Shown piece by piece: positions 20,719 to 33,266 of a DNA stretch of 64,000 nt (position 1 is the first letter of the stretch; every line of letters starts with the position of its first letter). The notes under the pieces were generated by a model. That model searched no databases. It was not told the origin of the DNA and saw nothing but the letters and a program-made list of their open reading frames with translations. The translations under genes were made by a program, and so were the position numbers. This stretch comes from Cymbidium sinense (taxonomy: Eukaryota; Streptophyta; Magnoliopsida; Asparagales; Orchidaceae): the NCBI GenBank assembly GCA_021442155.1, contig CM038228.1:12937179-13001178 (forward strand). Direction: 5' to 3'.

Positions 20719-21299
20719 AATTATAATGCTTGTTGATGCATTGAAAACATTGATTTTTCTTATTTTAAAAAAGTATTAGCTTTTTTTTCAATATAAAATT
20801 TGATGAATTTTTTTTATTGTCTTATCAAGTCCAAAGTTTTCTTCACTAATTTATCTACACCACAAGAGAACATCTATTTTATGACTATCATGGCCATTGC
20901 AAAAACTAGTTGAAATGGCCAAGTCTCAAGTTTTCTTTACTAATTTATCTGTATCTCTAAGTATACAACGCATCACAATCACCGTTTCAATAGTAATATA
21001 AAAATACAAGGATTATAAACTACATAAACACAGACAACACAAATGATTTAAAATACAAATAAATAATTAAGGCCAAATAATTAAATTATTTTACAACATC
21101 ATATATTTTACTTCACTAATACTATATCCACATTATTATAACAAGTTTTTTATTCAATGAAATATATAAAAAAAACTTTGAGGTATGCAAAAATCTCTAA
21201 TATCATCATCATCATCATCATCATTATCATATGATCTCTTTGACTTTTAGCTGTAATTAGTTGCTATGGAAATTTTAATTGGAACATCATGCAGATCTT
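20254..21299. other. Upstream flank of the desaturase pseudogene, AT-rich with microsatellites
   Basis: This would hold the SLD promoter. It contains an (ATT)n tract at 20550-20593 and an (AT)n tract at 20676-20714. No other gene or element recognised. Confidence 0.6.
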
Positions 21300-22881
21300 G
21301 GGAGTACTTATTTAGGTAATCAAGTACGTCGTTAAAGGATAAATATAATATCTCGAAAGATAAATATATTACTTTATAATGGATTCAATTACTTAATAAG
21401 AACTCTTAAGTTTGATGGGTCTTCGATGTACCAAAGATTTTTTCCCTGTACTATATAAAGAGATAGAACAAGGTTTATTTTATTGCAAGGTTCGCAATTC
21501 TTTATAAGGGCAAACCCCTATAGTTAATTACGTGTTAGAAGGAAAAGAATTTCTCCTAAGAATATTCTCGATTAAAGAAATTGACTTGCATCTCTACGGA
21601 TTTCAAAATATATTAAAAGGATGATTAATTTAGATATTTAAGTGAGAATGCTTCAAGGGGGAAAAGTTCATTTCGGAAGCCAAATGGGATTGAGTATGAA
21701 ATGCTCTTGGATACTAAGAAACCTAGTAAGTATTTCAGCTATCCTATTATTGGGCTTTACATTTTTGAGATTTATATTATTAAAGTTTTGAATTGGCATT
21801 TTATTTCTGACAGCACAAGACTATTGAAATGCTTAGGAGTTGAAGACTTATTCCAATATGATAGTTCAGGACCTAAGTCTAAAAATGATTCTAACATAAG
21901 TCAAAAACTCATATGAGTCTACTTTTAGTTTTTTTTTTTCATTTGAGAAAATAAACTTATCCTTGCTCTTCTGGACTTACTTTTCGCGTAGAAGAGGTTG
22001 CCACCTAATTTCACCAATGCAATTTGAAATCTTGTAGGTCAATCTTATGCAACTGTAAGATAGCTGGGTTGTCATATTTTACGAAAGGAAGCAAAGAGCC
22101 TAAACTCACTCCCTAAGAAACTAGATCATGTGTGGTATCCATTCCATGACTAAAGCTAATGTTATAGAATTTATAAATTTTTATTTCATCTTGACTCATC
22201 AATTTTTGAACTCACGCTTGGGAGGATCTTTTCCTAAATGTATGATGAAATTTGGTTATGGGCCAAATCAGAGAGAAGAGGTGTTCTCCACTACAAGAGA
22301 CTACTCTCACAAGTCAAGCGTCCCTTATTGTGCAAGAATGGAAATCCCCTATTTATAACTATTGAAACATACAACCATTCAGCTAAGGGATTACTAAATC
22401 TTTTATTTATTGATTTAGATCATAGGCTTTAAAGTAAGGTTATGAGTTGATTAAAATTTAATTAAAATTATTAATTAGGATAGAAATTTATTTTTTCTAA
22501 GAGCATAATCCAAGCTTCATCACAACACATAATAATTACAAAAAAAAAACCTATAAAGAGTATACAATTCTTTTGCACACCCCAAAGTAAATCAAGCCAA
22601 ATTTAAATAAATAAAATAAGCTAGTGCGAACAGGTATCTTAGTGTCTAAATCAAATCTTAAGTCTAAGAGGAGGGTTGTCAACCTCGCTAAAAGTGAGTT
22701 CAACTGCCATGTAAATGCAAAATAATACAATAAGGTCACCCAATCAACATAGATGCCTCATAGAAGGGACTCAACAAAGAAGTCGCTCTTAGAGAGATTA
22801 TTCAAGAATAAATTCCAAGTTCATAGATAAGACAGAGGGAGAAGATATGTTTGATGGGAAAAAGTCCATATACATAGGTAT
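21300..22881. other. Unassigned AT-rich sequence
   Basis: A TATA-like ACTATATAAAGAG at about 21450 followed by a short leader-like stretch could be the remains of an LTR promoter. I found no second LTR, primer site or domain to support this. Short open frames in 21700-22440 match nothing I know. Confidence 0.35.
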
Positions 22882-23340
22882 TGTTGACTTCACTTTTGGA
22901 GTGAGATTGACTATCCTCTCCTTTGACCTAGGATTCATATATATACTAAGGCATTCTTAGAGCAAAGACACTTCTAGTGGTTAAGAGAACACTAATCATA
23001 AGCCTAAAAACTTATAAGGTTCAGCCCTAAGGTTAGACCCTGATTTATTTTGAGTTGGGCCCACCTACCCTAAAACCCAATCAAATCTTATATCAAGCCA
23101 ACTTATAAAACCCAAACTAATTGATCACGAACCAAACCTCAACCAAAGCCAATTGATAACACAACCTAACCCAACCCATCAAGGTTCAATTTGGTTAAGT
23201 GGTTAAGCCAACCGAATTCAACTCATTTGGGCTTAAGAGGGCTAAATCCAAAATTAAATCAATTCAATTGAAATTGAACTCATCTAAACTCAATTGAAGT
23301 TATAAATAGTCATTCTTGAAGAAATATTATTGTTAACTTT
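22882..23340 (+). repeat. Long-LTR family, truncated copy 1
   Basis: Begins TGTTGACTTCACTTTTGGAG, the same start as the copies at 23878, 33267 and 57103. It then follows the family pattern (a stretch ending in 'cttctagtggttaagagaacact', then CAATTTGACC/TCAATTG-type short repeats). Similarity fades after about 23340, so only the first ~450 bases are present. Confidence 0.65.
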
Positions 23341-23877
23341 TACACCTCCTTCTAGCCATTATTTTAAGAATATTTCATTGAAAAATGAGAAGGCTTCTTA
23401 TATATAAATTGCTTGTCAATTTTAGCATCATAAAACTTTTTGTTGTTTGATCACTTTCACTCAAGAAAGATATGTGAATGAGCTCCCAACAATATTAGCT
23501 TAATAAAATCATCTTAATTAAAACCACCTTAAAACATATTTAGTTAGTTCTTATATATAATAAAATATTTAAATAGTGAGTAGTGGAATTCTATTAGTAA
23601 AGATTTTTGTTTGCACTCATCTTCTCTTGAGAAAGTTAATATTCCACCACTTATAAAGCACCCATAGAGGATAAATGTTTATTGGTTGGAGGTTCAACCT
23701 CTAGTTATTTCATATTTATTCCCACATCTTGCTTTCCCCATTGAGTATTACTTACTTCTACAAGAGAACCCATTAGCATGTATTTTGCCAGAGTACTTAT
23801 TGTAGTTAAAAGATGGTATGATTTCCTAAGAGATGGATGAAATGCTAGAAGTCCATGTTTAGGCAAAGGTTTATGGT
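23341..23877. other. Unassigned sequence between two long-LTR copies
   Basis: No domain, repeat or terminal structure recognised. It separates the starts of copies 1 and 2. Confidence 0.4.
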
Positions 23878-26800
23878 TGTTAACGTCACTTTTGGAGTGA
23901 GGACTCATACTTCCAATCTTAGACTTAGGAATCTTCTAAGCACAAGGCTTTCTTTAGTCATAGGATACTTCTAGTGATTAAGGGAACACTAAACCCAAGC
24001 CTAGAGACTTAGGAAGATATAATTCGAGCTTAGGTTATGCCTTATGGCCAATAGGTCTTACATATCCTATGGCTTAAACTAAAACCCATGCTTATCCACT
24101 CATCCAAAACCAACCTCATCCACAACCAATCTTAATCAAATTTTGACTTATACCAAATTAACTTAACCCCTAACCTAAATCAATTCTATAATCAATCTAT
24201 GGATCCAACCCAAAGCCTATCAAATTGAAACCAATCTAATTGATCTTCACATATGCACTCCAACCATTCAATACTTTATTTCAAACCCTCTCAAGACCTA
24301 CAATCAAACCAACCCAATCAATTGAATCCAATGAAGTCAAGTTGGCCCATTTGACCCAAAGGGTCCAAATGAACCAAAATCCAATTAAACATAATTCAAT
24401 TGTAATCAAAACTATCAATCAACTCTAAATCCATCATTGAACTCTTCTCAACACTCAATTCAATCCAATTCAACTCGATTAACCCATTTAGTCCATTAGA
24501 CCCAAAGTGATCTAAATAACCCAATTGACTTAAACTTCAATCCAACCCAGATTGGATTGAACTAACCCATTCAATACCTTCTACAATAATTTTTGATCAT
24601 CCTTGATTGACCAATTACAATCAATTAGGTCAAACCAAGCCCATTTGATCACTTGACCCAAGTTGACTCAATTAACCCATGTGGACCAAAATGAACCAAA
24701 TCTCATTCCAACTTCAATTGATTGAAACAAAAGGCTCCAATCAATCATAAATTGAACACTGAACTTGACTCAACCACCAATTGGCCCTAACCAAGCCAAT
24801 TTGACCCTTAACCCAATTTGACCTAAAGGGACAAATTGGGCCAAATCAAATCTTAAACCCATTTGATTAAAACTAATACTTCTAATCAATTAAAATTTGA
24901 TTGTTGAGCATGATCCAACCTTCAATTGAACCCAATTTGATTAAACCAACTCAATTAATCGATTTAGCCCAATTTGACCTAAAAAGTGAAATTGAACTAA
25001 ATCATTCTCAAATCTAAATCAATTCAAATCTACACTTAAAATCATTCTCAAATAATCAATTGAACCTAAACCAGCCCTTCACTCAAGCCAATTTGACCAA
25101 TTTGAAAAAATTGATCGACTTAGCCCATTTGACCTAAATGAACCCAAATGAACCAAAACCAAACCCACTTCAAATGAAACCAAACTAATGGAACCAATAC
25201 ATCCCAAATCATCATTTGAACATATTCAAATCCTTGGGCTGGTCTAATTTGACCAAGTGATCAATCTAACTCAATTGAACCCATATGGGTCAAATTGAGC
25301 GAAACCCATTCAAACCAAGCCTAAATCCAACTAAACTTGGCATGACCCATCCTTGGGTAACCATGGGTCAGCCCAAATGAACCAAAACCATTTTGGACCT
25401 ATTTTAGGCCAAAACCCATTGGAAAAACCCATCTAAATGAGATTAAATCTCTATTTGGATGGTCATACCTACTCACCAACCCTTAGCAGCCCCCCTTAGC
25501 TAATATTGCACACTTGGACCACTAACTCACCTCACCAAAGGCTGTTGGATTCAACCAAGGGTCAAGAGAGGGTTAGTTCACCCATGGATCCACATTAGAA
25601 CACTTGGGGGAGGAGGTACACACCACCTCAGCTCATGCCACTCTCTTAGCCACTCAAGAGCCTCCACCTCATCCCATTATAGACACCTCCAGCTGCCCGC
25701 ACCAGCCGAACGACTACCAAAAATTGAGATAATCTTAGTTGTCGGATCACTTGGGGAATTGGGTATACTCCTCTCCATCTAATTCAAATGACACAGATAG
25801 CATCCTTGAGTGATAGTGAGCATCCCCAGAGTTTTCGCCAATCCCCTCAAGCTCCCTATCATCGGTGAGACCAAAGCCGAATGAAACTAAGTCCTCTATC
25901 CATCTAACCTCACTCAAACTCCACCAAACTTTAATTAACTTTACCCACACCTTCCCCAAGCTCCGATGAGTCGAAACAAATCGATCCCCGATTGATTCGA
26001 GCACCGGAAGGCACTCCTAGACCAACTCCGACAAACTTCATAGTGGCGTTTGGTCCACAGAGCTATCGGTGGGGAGGCAACTCAAGAGCTTTTCAATAGG
26101 GCTTTGTCTCTTCAAGACAAAGCTGCCTTAATCGTTGGACCGATTGTCTTGAGCTCAGGAGAGGTAAGTTTGGGAAAATTAGAATATCCATAAGGTGTTA
26201 GTATTTTATGAAGAGTTTTGTGATTGTACGTAATTTATACCGTAGGATCCTCTTAGATCTCCTCCCTGAATGTTTTGGAGTTGATCTTGACATCCCACGA
26301 GCTTCGATGAGGTTAAATAAAGAGGTAGAAGGTGGACGGTGTTGGTCTTTCGGTGCTCGGGGGATGATGGATCATTGGTCGTCCATTTCGTGTGATTAGA
26401 ATGGACGGTCGTGATTTAATCTATTATATATCATGGGAATAATTCTTGTCATCTGATATAAGATTTAAATAGCCTATCCCATGCTCCATGTCTAAAGCGA
26501 TGCCACGTCAGCTTCCGCATGGCGCTGATGGGTTAGGGGGGTTAATTAGGTGTTTAAAATGTGATTAATTAGCCAGAACTTCAAAACTTCATAATTAATT
26601 GTATAAAATCCTAAAAATATGAGTAAACCCATTTTGGAAAAGATAAACAGAGAAGAATTTAATAAAACTAAAATACCTAAGTTTAATTAATGAATAATTC
26701 ATAATTAGGGTTTAAAGTTTAGGCTAATTACCATAATTAAGCCTTAATTACTTAGCTAATGGGTCTCAAATTGGATATGTTAACTCCATGGGATGTCCTG

Positions 26801-28141
26801 TACCTTCCATAATTTTTTTGAGATTTATTGGCTAGGTAATTTGGATAATTTGGAATTTTAATCTTAATCACCCTCTTTAATCAATTTAATAATTATTAAA
26901 AATACTAAATAATAAAATTTTAATCATTAATGTTGTTTAATCACTGATTAATAGTGAAATGATGGGGAGAATAATTAAGACCTCTTCCCTAATTATTTTT
27001 ATTAAATCTATTTCATTTAGGAGGATCAATTAATGCATAGATTAATTAAAAATTAATTAGGTAATTTAATAATGAAATTAATTCAAATTTTAATGATAAT
27101 TATCTCAGATAATTCAAATTGGATTCTTGGGTTCCTCTTTATGTATTTAATAACATAAAGACCCTTAATGAAATTATGGTTAACCCATGCGTGTGGGAAA
27201 ATGATATCAGTATTTAATTAGATTCCTCCTTTATCTAATTAATACTTAATCATGAGCCTAATTGCATTAGGTCCCTTTAGGAGCATTGCAATTTTTAATT
27301 TCTCATTTGCATATCATTGGAGGCTCATGGTTAAGTGGTTAATTAAATTAAAGAAGCACAGGAAAGAAAAATTAAAATGAATTGCTTAATGATTCAAACT
27401 TAATTAATCCATAAAAGTTGCCTAATTATGTTTCCTTAAATATATTAAGTCACTAAGATGGGATGGGGCAAAACAACAATTATTATTTCTCCTCTTTAAG
27501 TTTAATAATTAAAACATAAATAACTTTGGTTAACCTTAAATAATTTTATTCAACTTGATTGTCCTTAGGAATTAATGTGATTGAATGTATTATGTGGCAA
27601 TGTTTAATTATTTATTTTCAATCATTGTAAATTTGTAAGTCATTTAGTATCATGCATTCATATTTTTTTCAAATAAAAGATCAATGGAATTTAATTATGT
27701 GTAAGTTGCATGTGTTGGATTAATCCTATTATATGTGTGACTATTATCACTAATAAATTATAAAATTATTTTCAAAGTTATAACTTAATAATGAAGATTT
27801 AGATTATTGTTGGCTATGAATATTCTATATGGTACACATTTGTTTATAACTTAAACATGTCTAAGTATTATTTTATTTTCATGATTCATGTGTATGTTTA
27901 CATGTATTTGAATGCTAGTAAGTATATAGTGTGGACATCTCAAGAATACGAGGCTTTTAAGTAGCCATAAGGAGGTCTTAGATTACCTCACTTTTTAGGT
28001 TAACAATGGCACATACTTACTTAATTTCATTCATATGTTTACATAGATTAGAATTTGGATAAAGCTTTACTTTACATGAATAAATAATTTTGTTAACATA
28101 CAATCTTTTGCATGATTTTCATTCTCATGGTTGTGAATACA

Positions 28142-28201
<60 letters not shown>

Positions 28202-29198
28202 TAACAAGTATATAGTCTAGACATCTCGAGAATTTGAGGTTTTAAGTAGCCCCAAGGAGGTCCTAGATTATCTCACTTCCCTGGTTTAAACAATGGCACG
28301 TACTTGCTTAAATCTTTAATACTTGTGTATGTGTACTTAGCTAAGGAATGAAATTCCTCTTTTCTACCAAAAAAAAATATATGCATTCACAATCATTTAA
28401 GTGTGCCAAAAATACATCGCATGTATAGGTATGTTAAGTTCAAAATCATATGCATGTTATTAATGATGAAAAGAAATAATATAACATTATCCATATGATA
28501 GTAATTCAATTTCATTAATCTTAAGATGCCTTTCATATTTTAAAAGGGTTATTTAAGATTAACCCAAATTTAGGATTAATGAAATATTTAATGAAATATT
28601 CACTAAGAGAAGCCAAGTCATAATAACATGCCTACTTAGTATTATGAGTGCTCCCTACTTTCTCTTTCAAATATATAAAGCCTCACCATAGGATAGATTA
28701 GAGCACTCACTAGGTTTCTTAGTATTATGAGTGCTCCCTACTTATCTTCTTTTGGAATCTAAAAATAAGTCTTTCCACTTGAACTTTTTTACTTGATTTT
28801 CCTAAAACACCAAATTTTTTTATAGTCTAGCCTTGAATTCTTTGGAGATATTTATTGACAACTTTAATCGAGAGTTTTCTTAGAAAATCCCTATTTCCTA
28901 TGATGTAATTAACTATGGAGGCTTGCTTCCAGAGAGAATTAAAGAACCTAGCATAAAATAAACCCTACTTTACTTTTCCATGTAACGTAGAAGAAAGATC
29001 TCTGATATATACGAAGACTCATCTACCTTAGGAGTCCTTATTAGGTGATTAGGTCCATTGTGGAGTGATGTTTTCATCTTTAAGGATGATACATCATACT
29101 TTAATGTCATACCCGATCTCTTTAATAAGTATCCCTTAAGATCTGTGTGGTGTCCCAATAACTCCAAATTAAAACACCACAAGGGTCCAGTCAATAGA
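23878..29198 (+). mobile_element. Long-LTR retrotransposon family, copy 2 (about 5.3 kb)
   Basis: Starts TGTTAACGTCACTTTTGGAG and parallels the copy starting at 57103 in order: a CAATTTGACC-rich block (24000-25400), a GC-richer block (25450-26450), an ATTAATTA-rich block (26550-27700), 'aagtatatag' segments (27920, 28206), and a final conserved segment (about 28650-29190) containing CTAGTATTATGAGTGC and AAGATCTGTGTGGTGTCCC. Its size and direct repetition suggest an LTR plus some adjoining internal sequence of a large retrotransposon. I see no coding domain in it. Exact ends are uncertain; the right end abuts the Tat LTR-like block at 29199. Confidence 0.65.
27920..28320 (+). repeat. Tandem duplication split by a (TA)n tract within long-LTR copy 2
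   Basis: The segment AAGTATATAG...GGCACATACTTACTTAA at 27920-28035 recurs at 28206-28320 with moderate divergence. The (TA)n tract at 28145-28199 lies between them. Copy 4 has the segment only once (from 61030), so the duplication is private to copy 2. Confidence 0.85.
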
Positions 29199-31620
29199 TG
29201 AGCTATTGGCAGAAAAAAAAATTTATTAATAAGATGATATAGTCTTCAAATTAAATATTTCATAAGAGGGGTGAGAAGAGACTTCAAGTAAGGTATCCAT
29301 CTTTCTTTTGAATATATGGTAAATATTTACTCATAGACATGTTTTTAAGTTAATAAAATAAAATCAAGGGAATGTGAGTTATCTAATTCCTCAGTAGGAA
29401 TAAGCTCCCTTTAGTTAATTATATTAAGAGCACTTCAAAGAGAAACTCTTGATAAGTGCAAATATACCTTTATTTTAATTTTATTCTTATCAAGTTTATA
29501 AGGAAGATTTATGATTTTATAATTGTTATATAATAAAATAAACTATATACTCAGTGTTAGTTTGCAAGACAGGGGATAAATTAGCAAAAACAAGTGAGTT
29601 GATGACCCAATTTACAAAAAGTTTATGTTACTATAATCATTGTATCTCTAAAAACTTAATAAAGAGTATGACAGGCTCAATAGGGTAAATGGGTAAGGGA
29701 AAGAAATCAAAGAAGAAATAAAAATAACCATAGACTAACTTTCATGAGATACTATGTAAGGAATCCATGATAGAGAAAGAAAACTCAAGATATCATAGAT
29801 AGATGATCTCTAAGGAAAAGATGAAAAATATTTAATACTTACAATCTCTAAATAGGTAGACAAATGTGTATGAAAAGAATGGAAATGAAATCAAGGGGAA
29901 GTGGGTACCTTATTTCCTAGTTGGAATATGCTCACTTTAGTTTCTTATGTTAAGAACACATCTAAGAGAAACTCTATCTAAGTGGAAATATGCCTTTATT
30001 TTAATTTTATTTTTATCAAGTTTATAAAGAGGATTCATGAATTTATAATTATTATCATAATAAAATGAGCTATACATTAGGTGTTAGTCTGCAAGATGGA
30101 TGGTAAATTAGCATAAACAAGTGAGTTGATGATCCAATATACAAAAAGATTATGTTATTATAATCATTGTATCTCTAAAAAGTTAATAAAGAGTATGGTG
30201 GGCTCAAGAGGGTAAATGGGTAATGGAAAGAAATCATGGAAGCAGTAAAAATAACCATAGCTAGCTTTCATGAGACACTATGTAAGGAGCCATCACAGGG
30301 AAAGAAAACTCTAGATATCATAAATAGATGATTTCTAAGAAAAACATGGAAAAGATATGAGACTTACAATCTCTAAATAGGTAGATAAATGCCTATGAAA
30401 ATAATGCAAATGAAATTTGTCAATTATACCCAATCGTTGCTGCTCAACTTTGAACTTATAATTTCTTTGGGTAAGGTGGCCAATATGCAGAATACTAAGA
30501 CTTATATTCATAATTAAAATTATGCTTATCTAAGACTCTATCCTAAGAGATATGATATGAAATGCTAGTTATATTTCCATAAGTGAAGACCTCTAATGCA
30601 TGCTTAATTTAACCATGTTATGAATATGTAGTAGCGATTGGAGGTTTTGATCAATGGTTAGCACTATCTTATATCTCTTCAAAGAAATATAAGAGAGCCA
30701 AAGTAATTTAATTATTTGGCAATAGATAACATTAATTTTAAATTGAAAAATTAATCAATTTTAGGTTTGATTAATAATTTATTAAATTTCACAAATAATA
30801 ATTTATCCTTAAAAAGCTGGTTGAAACTCATTTATAGCATATATAATCATAGTACAAAAAAACATATAAAAATAGTAATGAATAATACTTTAAGAAAAAT
30901 AACAAACTCTATGATGAATGTGGAAGAATAAGTAACAAGCCAATGCAGTTAAGCTATCTACTTATAAATGCCCAAAATAAATAAATAAAGGTGTAGCCAA
31001 GTTTTACCAAATAAGCTCAAGAAATTTTTAATAATAAATGCATTTTGAACTTCTCTCTACTCCAAGTCCTTCTAGCTCAAACTTTACATTTGTTTATTTG
31101 GAATTTAGCTACATGTATTGGGTTAGGAAACTTAGCTTATACTCTACTTTTACATGTACAAATTCTAAAAATAAATGCCATTAGGAAAATATCCTATACT
31201 AATGAATCCCTCACAGCATAACAAAAAACATCATCAAAATAAAATATAAATTAAGATTAATATCAACATATAAATTTTGATTCATGACCCATGAAAAATC
31301 AAAATAAAAGAAATTTCTTTATGTTAGGCACTACAAGAAAATATCTTTATTATAATGTAATAAACAATTAAAGCAATGCAACATAACACAGAACAAACAC
31401 AATAATTAATCTTTAAATCTACCCACACTCAATCATCCTCATTTTAAGCAATTGAAGGGTAGTCTGTGCACCAAAGAAACCTAGTGAATTAGGTTATTAG
31501 AACTTCTTTCTCAATCTTAGTGTCATTTTCGTGAATCCTAACACCTAATAAATTAACCAATTTAATCAAGTTTTTAATATTATTTTGAGAAGCTGAATTA
31601 GGCATCATGATATGATTTTA
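29199..31620 (-). repeat. Left LTR-like block of a Tat-type gypsy element
   Basis: Diverged but collinear with 43727-45900 over about 2.2 kb in the same orientation. Shared blocks include TATTTCATAAGAGG-type sequence, the 'accatag...ctttcatgag' region, ATGATATGAAATGC and the 'tagccaag' block. The gypsy gag-PR-RT remnants between the two blocks read on the minus strand, so this would be the 3' LTR. Boundaries are estimated from where the similarity starts and stops. Confidence 0.6.
29361..30414 (+). repeat. 527-bp tandem duplication inside the left Tat LTR
   Basis: AAATCAAGGG at 29361 begins a unit that repeats at 29888 with high similarity over its whole length, ending near 30414. The right LTR-like block has this region once. 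The duplication therefore arose in this LTR after insertion. Confidence 0.9.
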
Positions 31621-33266
31621 AAAAAAAAACTAAGAGGGAGATGAGAGGGAAAGGGACATAAATGAACAAGAGTAAAATTTAAAATATAGATTAAGAAAAA
31701 GGTTAATTATAAGCTAAAAGAACTTACAAGTGAGGAGGGAGTTACAAAGCTCTTCTATGTTCCAACCTCTCCTGAAATAGTTTTGGCCTTTTGATAAATC
31801 CCCTTTTAGTTACAAATACACCAAATTTTATACGTACATATTTTTATTTTTAAAATTGTGAAAGGATGAAAATATAAAAAATAATTAGATACACAAACCT
31901 TAATTTCGTAAGATTCTAAATTTATTTAAGTTTTGGCAAATAAATAATTGCTTTCACCATAAAATGTTAACATTAAAAATAAAGTAGGTTACATAATATT
32001 TTGATTTCATCAAGGTAAGGTTTTAGTTTTTAAGTGGAGAACTTCCTTACTAAGATTTTAATTTATGATAAAAGAATAGGTATAGAAAATATTTAAGGTA
32101 GATTCCATAGAGGTATTAGCAAGGCTTTATGGTTATGTTCACTAATTAAATTTTATTCTTGCACAATAAACTTGGAAGAAATATATCAAATATCTAAGCT
32201 ATTAATATGAAAAAATATATCATGGAATAGGTTTTTTATATTAAATGTATTAGAGTAAGTAACAAGCTTTAGGAGACAAGCCAACGATAAAAATTTCCCC
32301 CTAGTTATCTAAAAGTTTTGATTAGATTTGTTCTTTCACTAATTAGCTTTATTATGGTGGTGAGTGGCTTTTGGTAATATTAAGGGTAGATAAAGTCACT
32401 AGAAAAAGAATTCATCCTAATTAGCACATTTTTAATGATATCTATAAGATGTTTCAAAGAACTATTAGTGAATTGGAGAGATATAGTAGTGAGCTTAACT
32501 ATCCCTAACTCCAATTTCTGAATAGTGATAGTGACACGAGGTTAGAGCTCGCTCCTAGTTCACACAATATGTTGTTAAATAATATTATTTCAATTGAACA
32601 TAGAAACATAGAGGTGTTTGGACCATCCTTGGTCATAGGTTTTTTTTTTTTGTGACATAGCATTGTAGCCTTCAATTGATGCTATAGTTTCATAATATTT
32701 TTTTCTTCCACTCACTTAAAAATTTCTCTTTTATAAACATCAAGTAACTAAGAATTTTATCGAGTGCATCGACAAAGAGAATGTTTATACGGATCCCTTT
32801 AAATATGTTAAGAAACTTTAAAAATTTATTATCTAACTTATTTTTCTTGAGTCTTCATATATACAATAGTTGTGAAATGTATGGTGATGGATTATTTGAA
32901 ATTAATTTAGACTTCAGCCATGTCTCTTTATCATCTTCTTGTTTCTTTTTCTTTTCCTTTTTAATTTAAATTTAGTTGTTTCGAGCCCTTTTTTGGCTGA
33001 TATGTTCTTCTCATTTCTTCCCATTCCTTAGTGAGATTGACTTCGAGTACTCTCATAGATAAACCTCAGTATTGCTAAGGAGAGCACCTAGCTATCTGGT
33101 TGACGACTATTGTGATAGTTGCAATAGTTACATTTTTAATGGTGGACTCTTGCCTCTATAATGTAAACATGAGCTATGAACAATGTAGTGGTTAGTGTCA
33201 GCTTTGCCATCACACTCTTCAATGAGACTTATTTATTCTTATTTTGCTGATAACTTGTCCACTTAA
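31621..33266. other. Degenerate retrotransposon interior, unassigned
   Basis: AT-rich sequence between the left Tat LTR and long-LTR copy 3. By position it should hold the 3' part of the Tat interior, but I could not recognise RNase H or integrase motifs in it. Confidence 0.4.

Noticed and set aside
21440..21530. TATA-box-containing stretch as a solo copia LTR or gene promoter
   Set aside because: No TG..CA ends, target duplication or downstream coding sequence could be identified.
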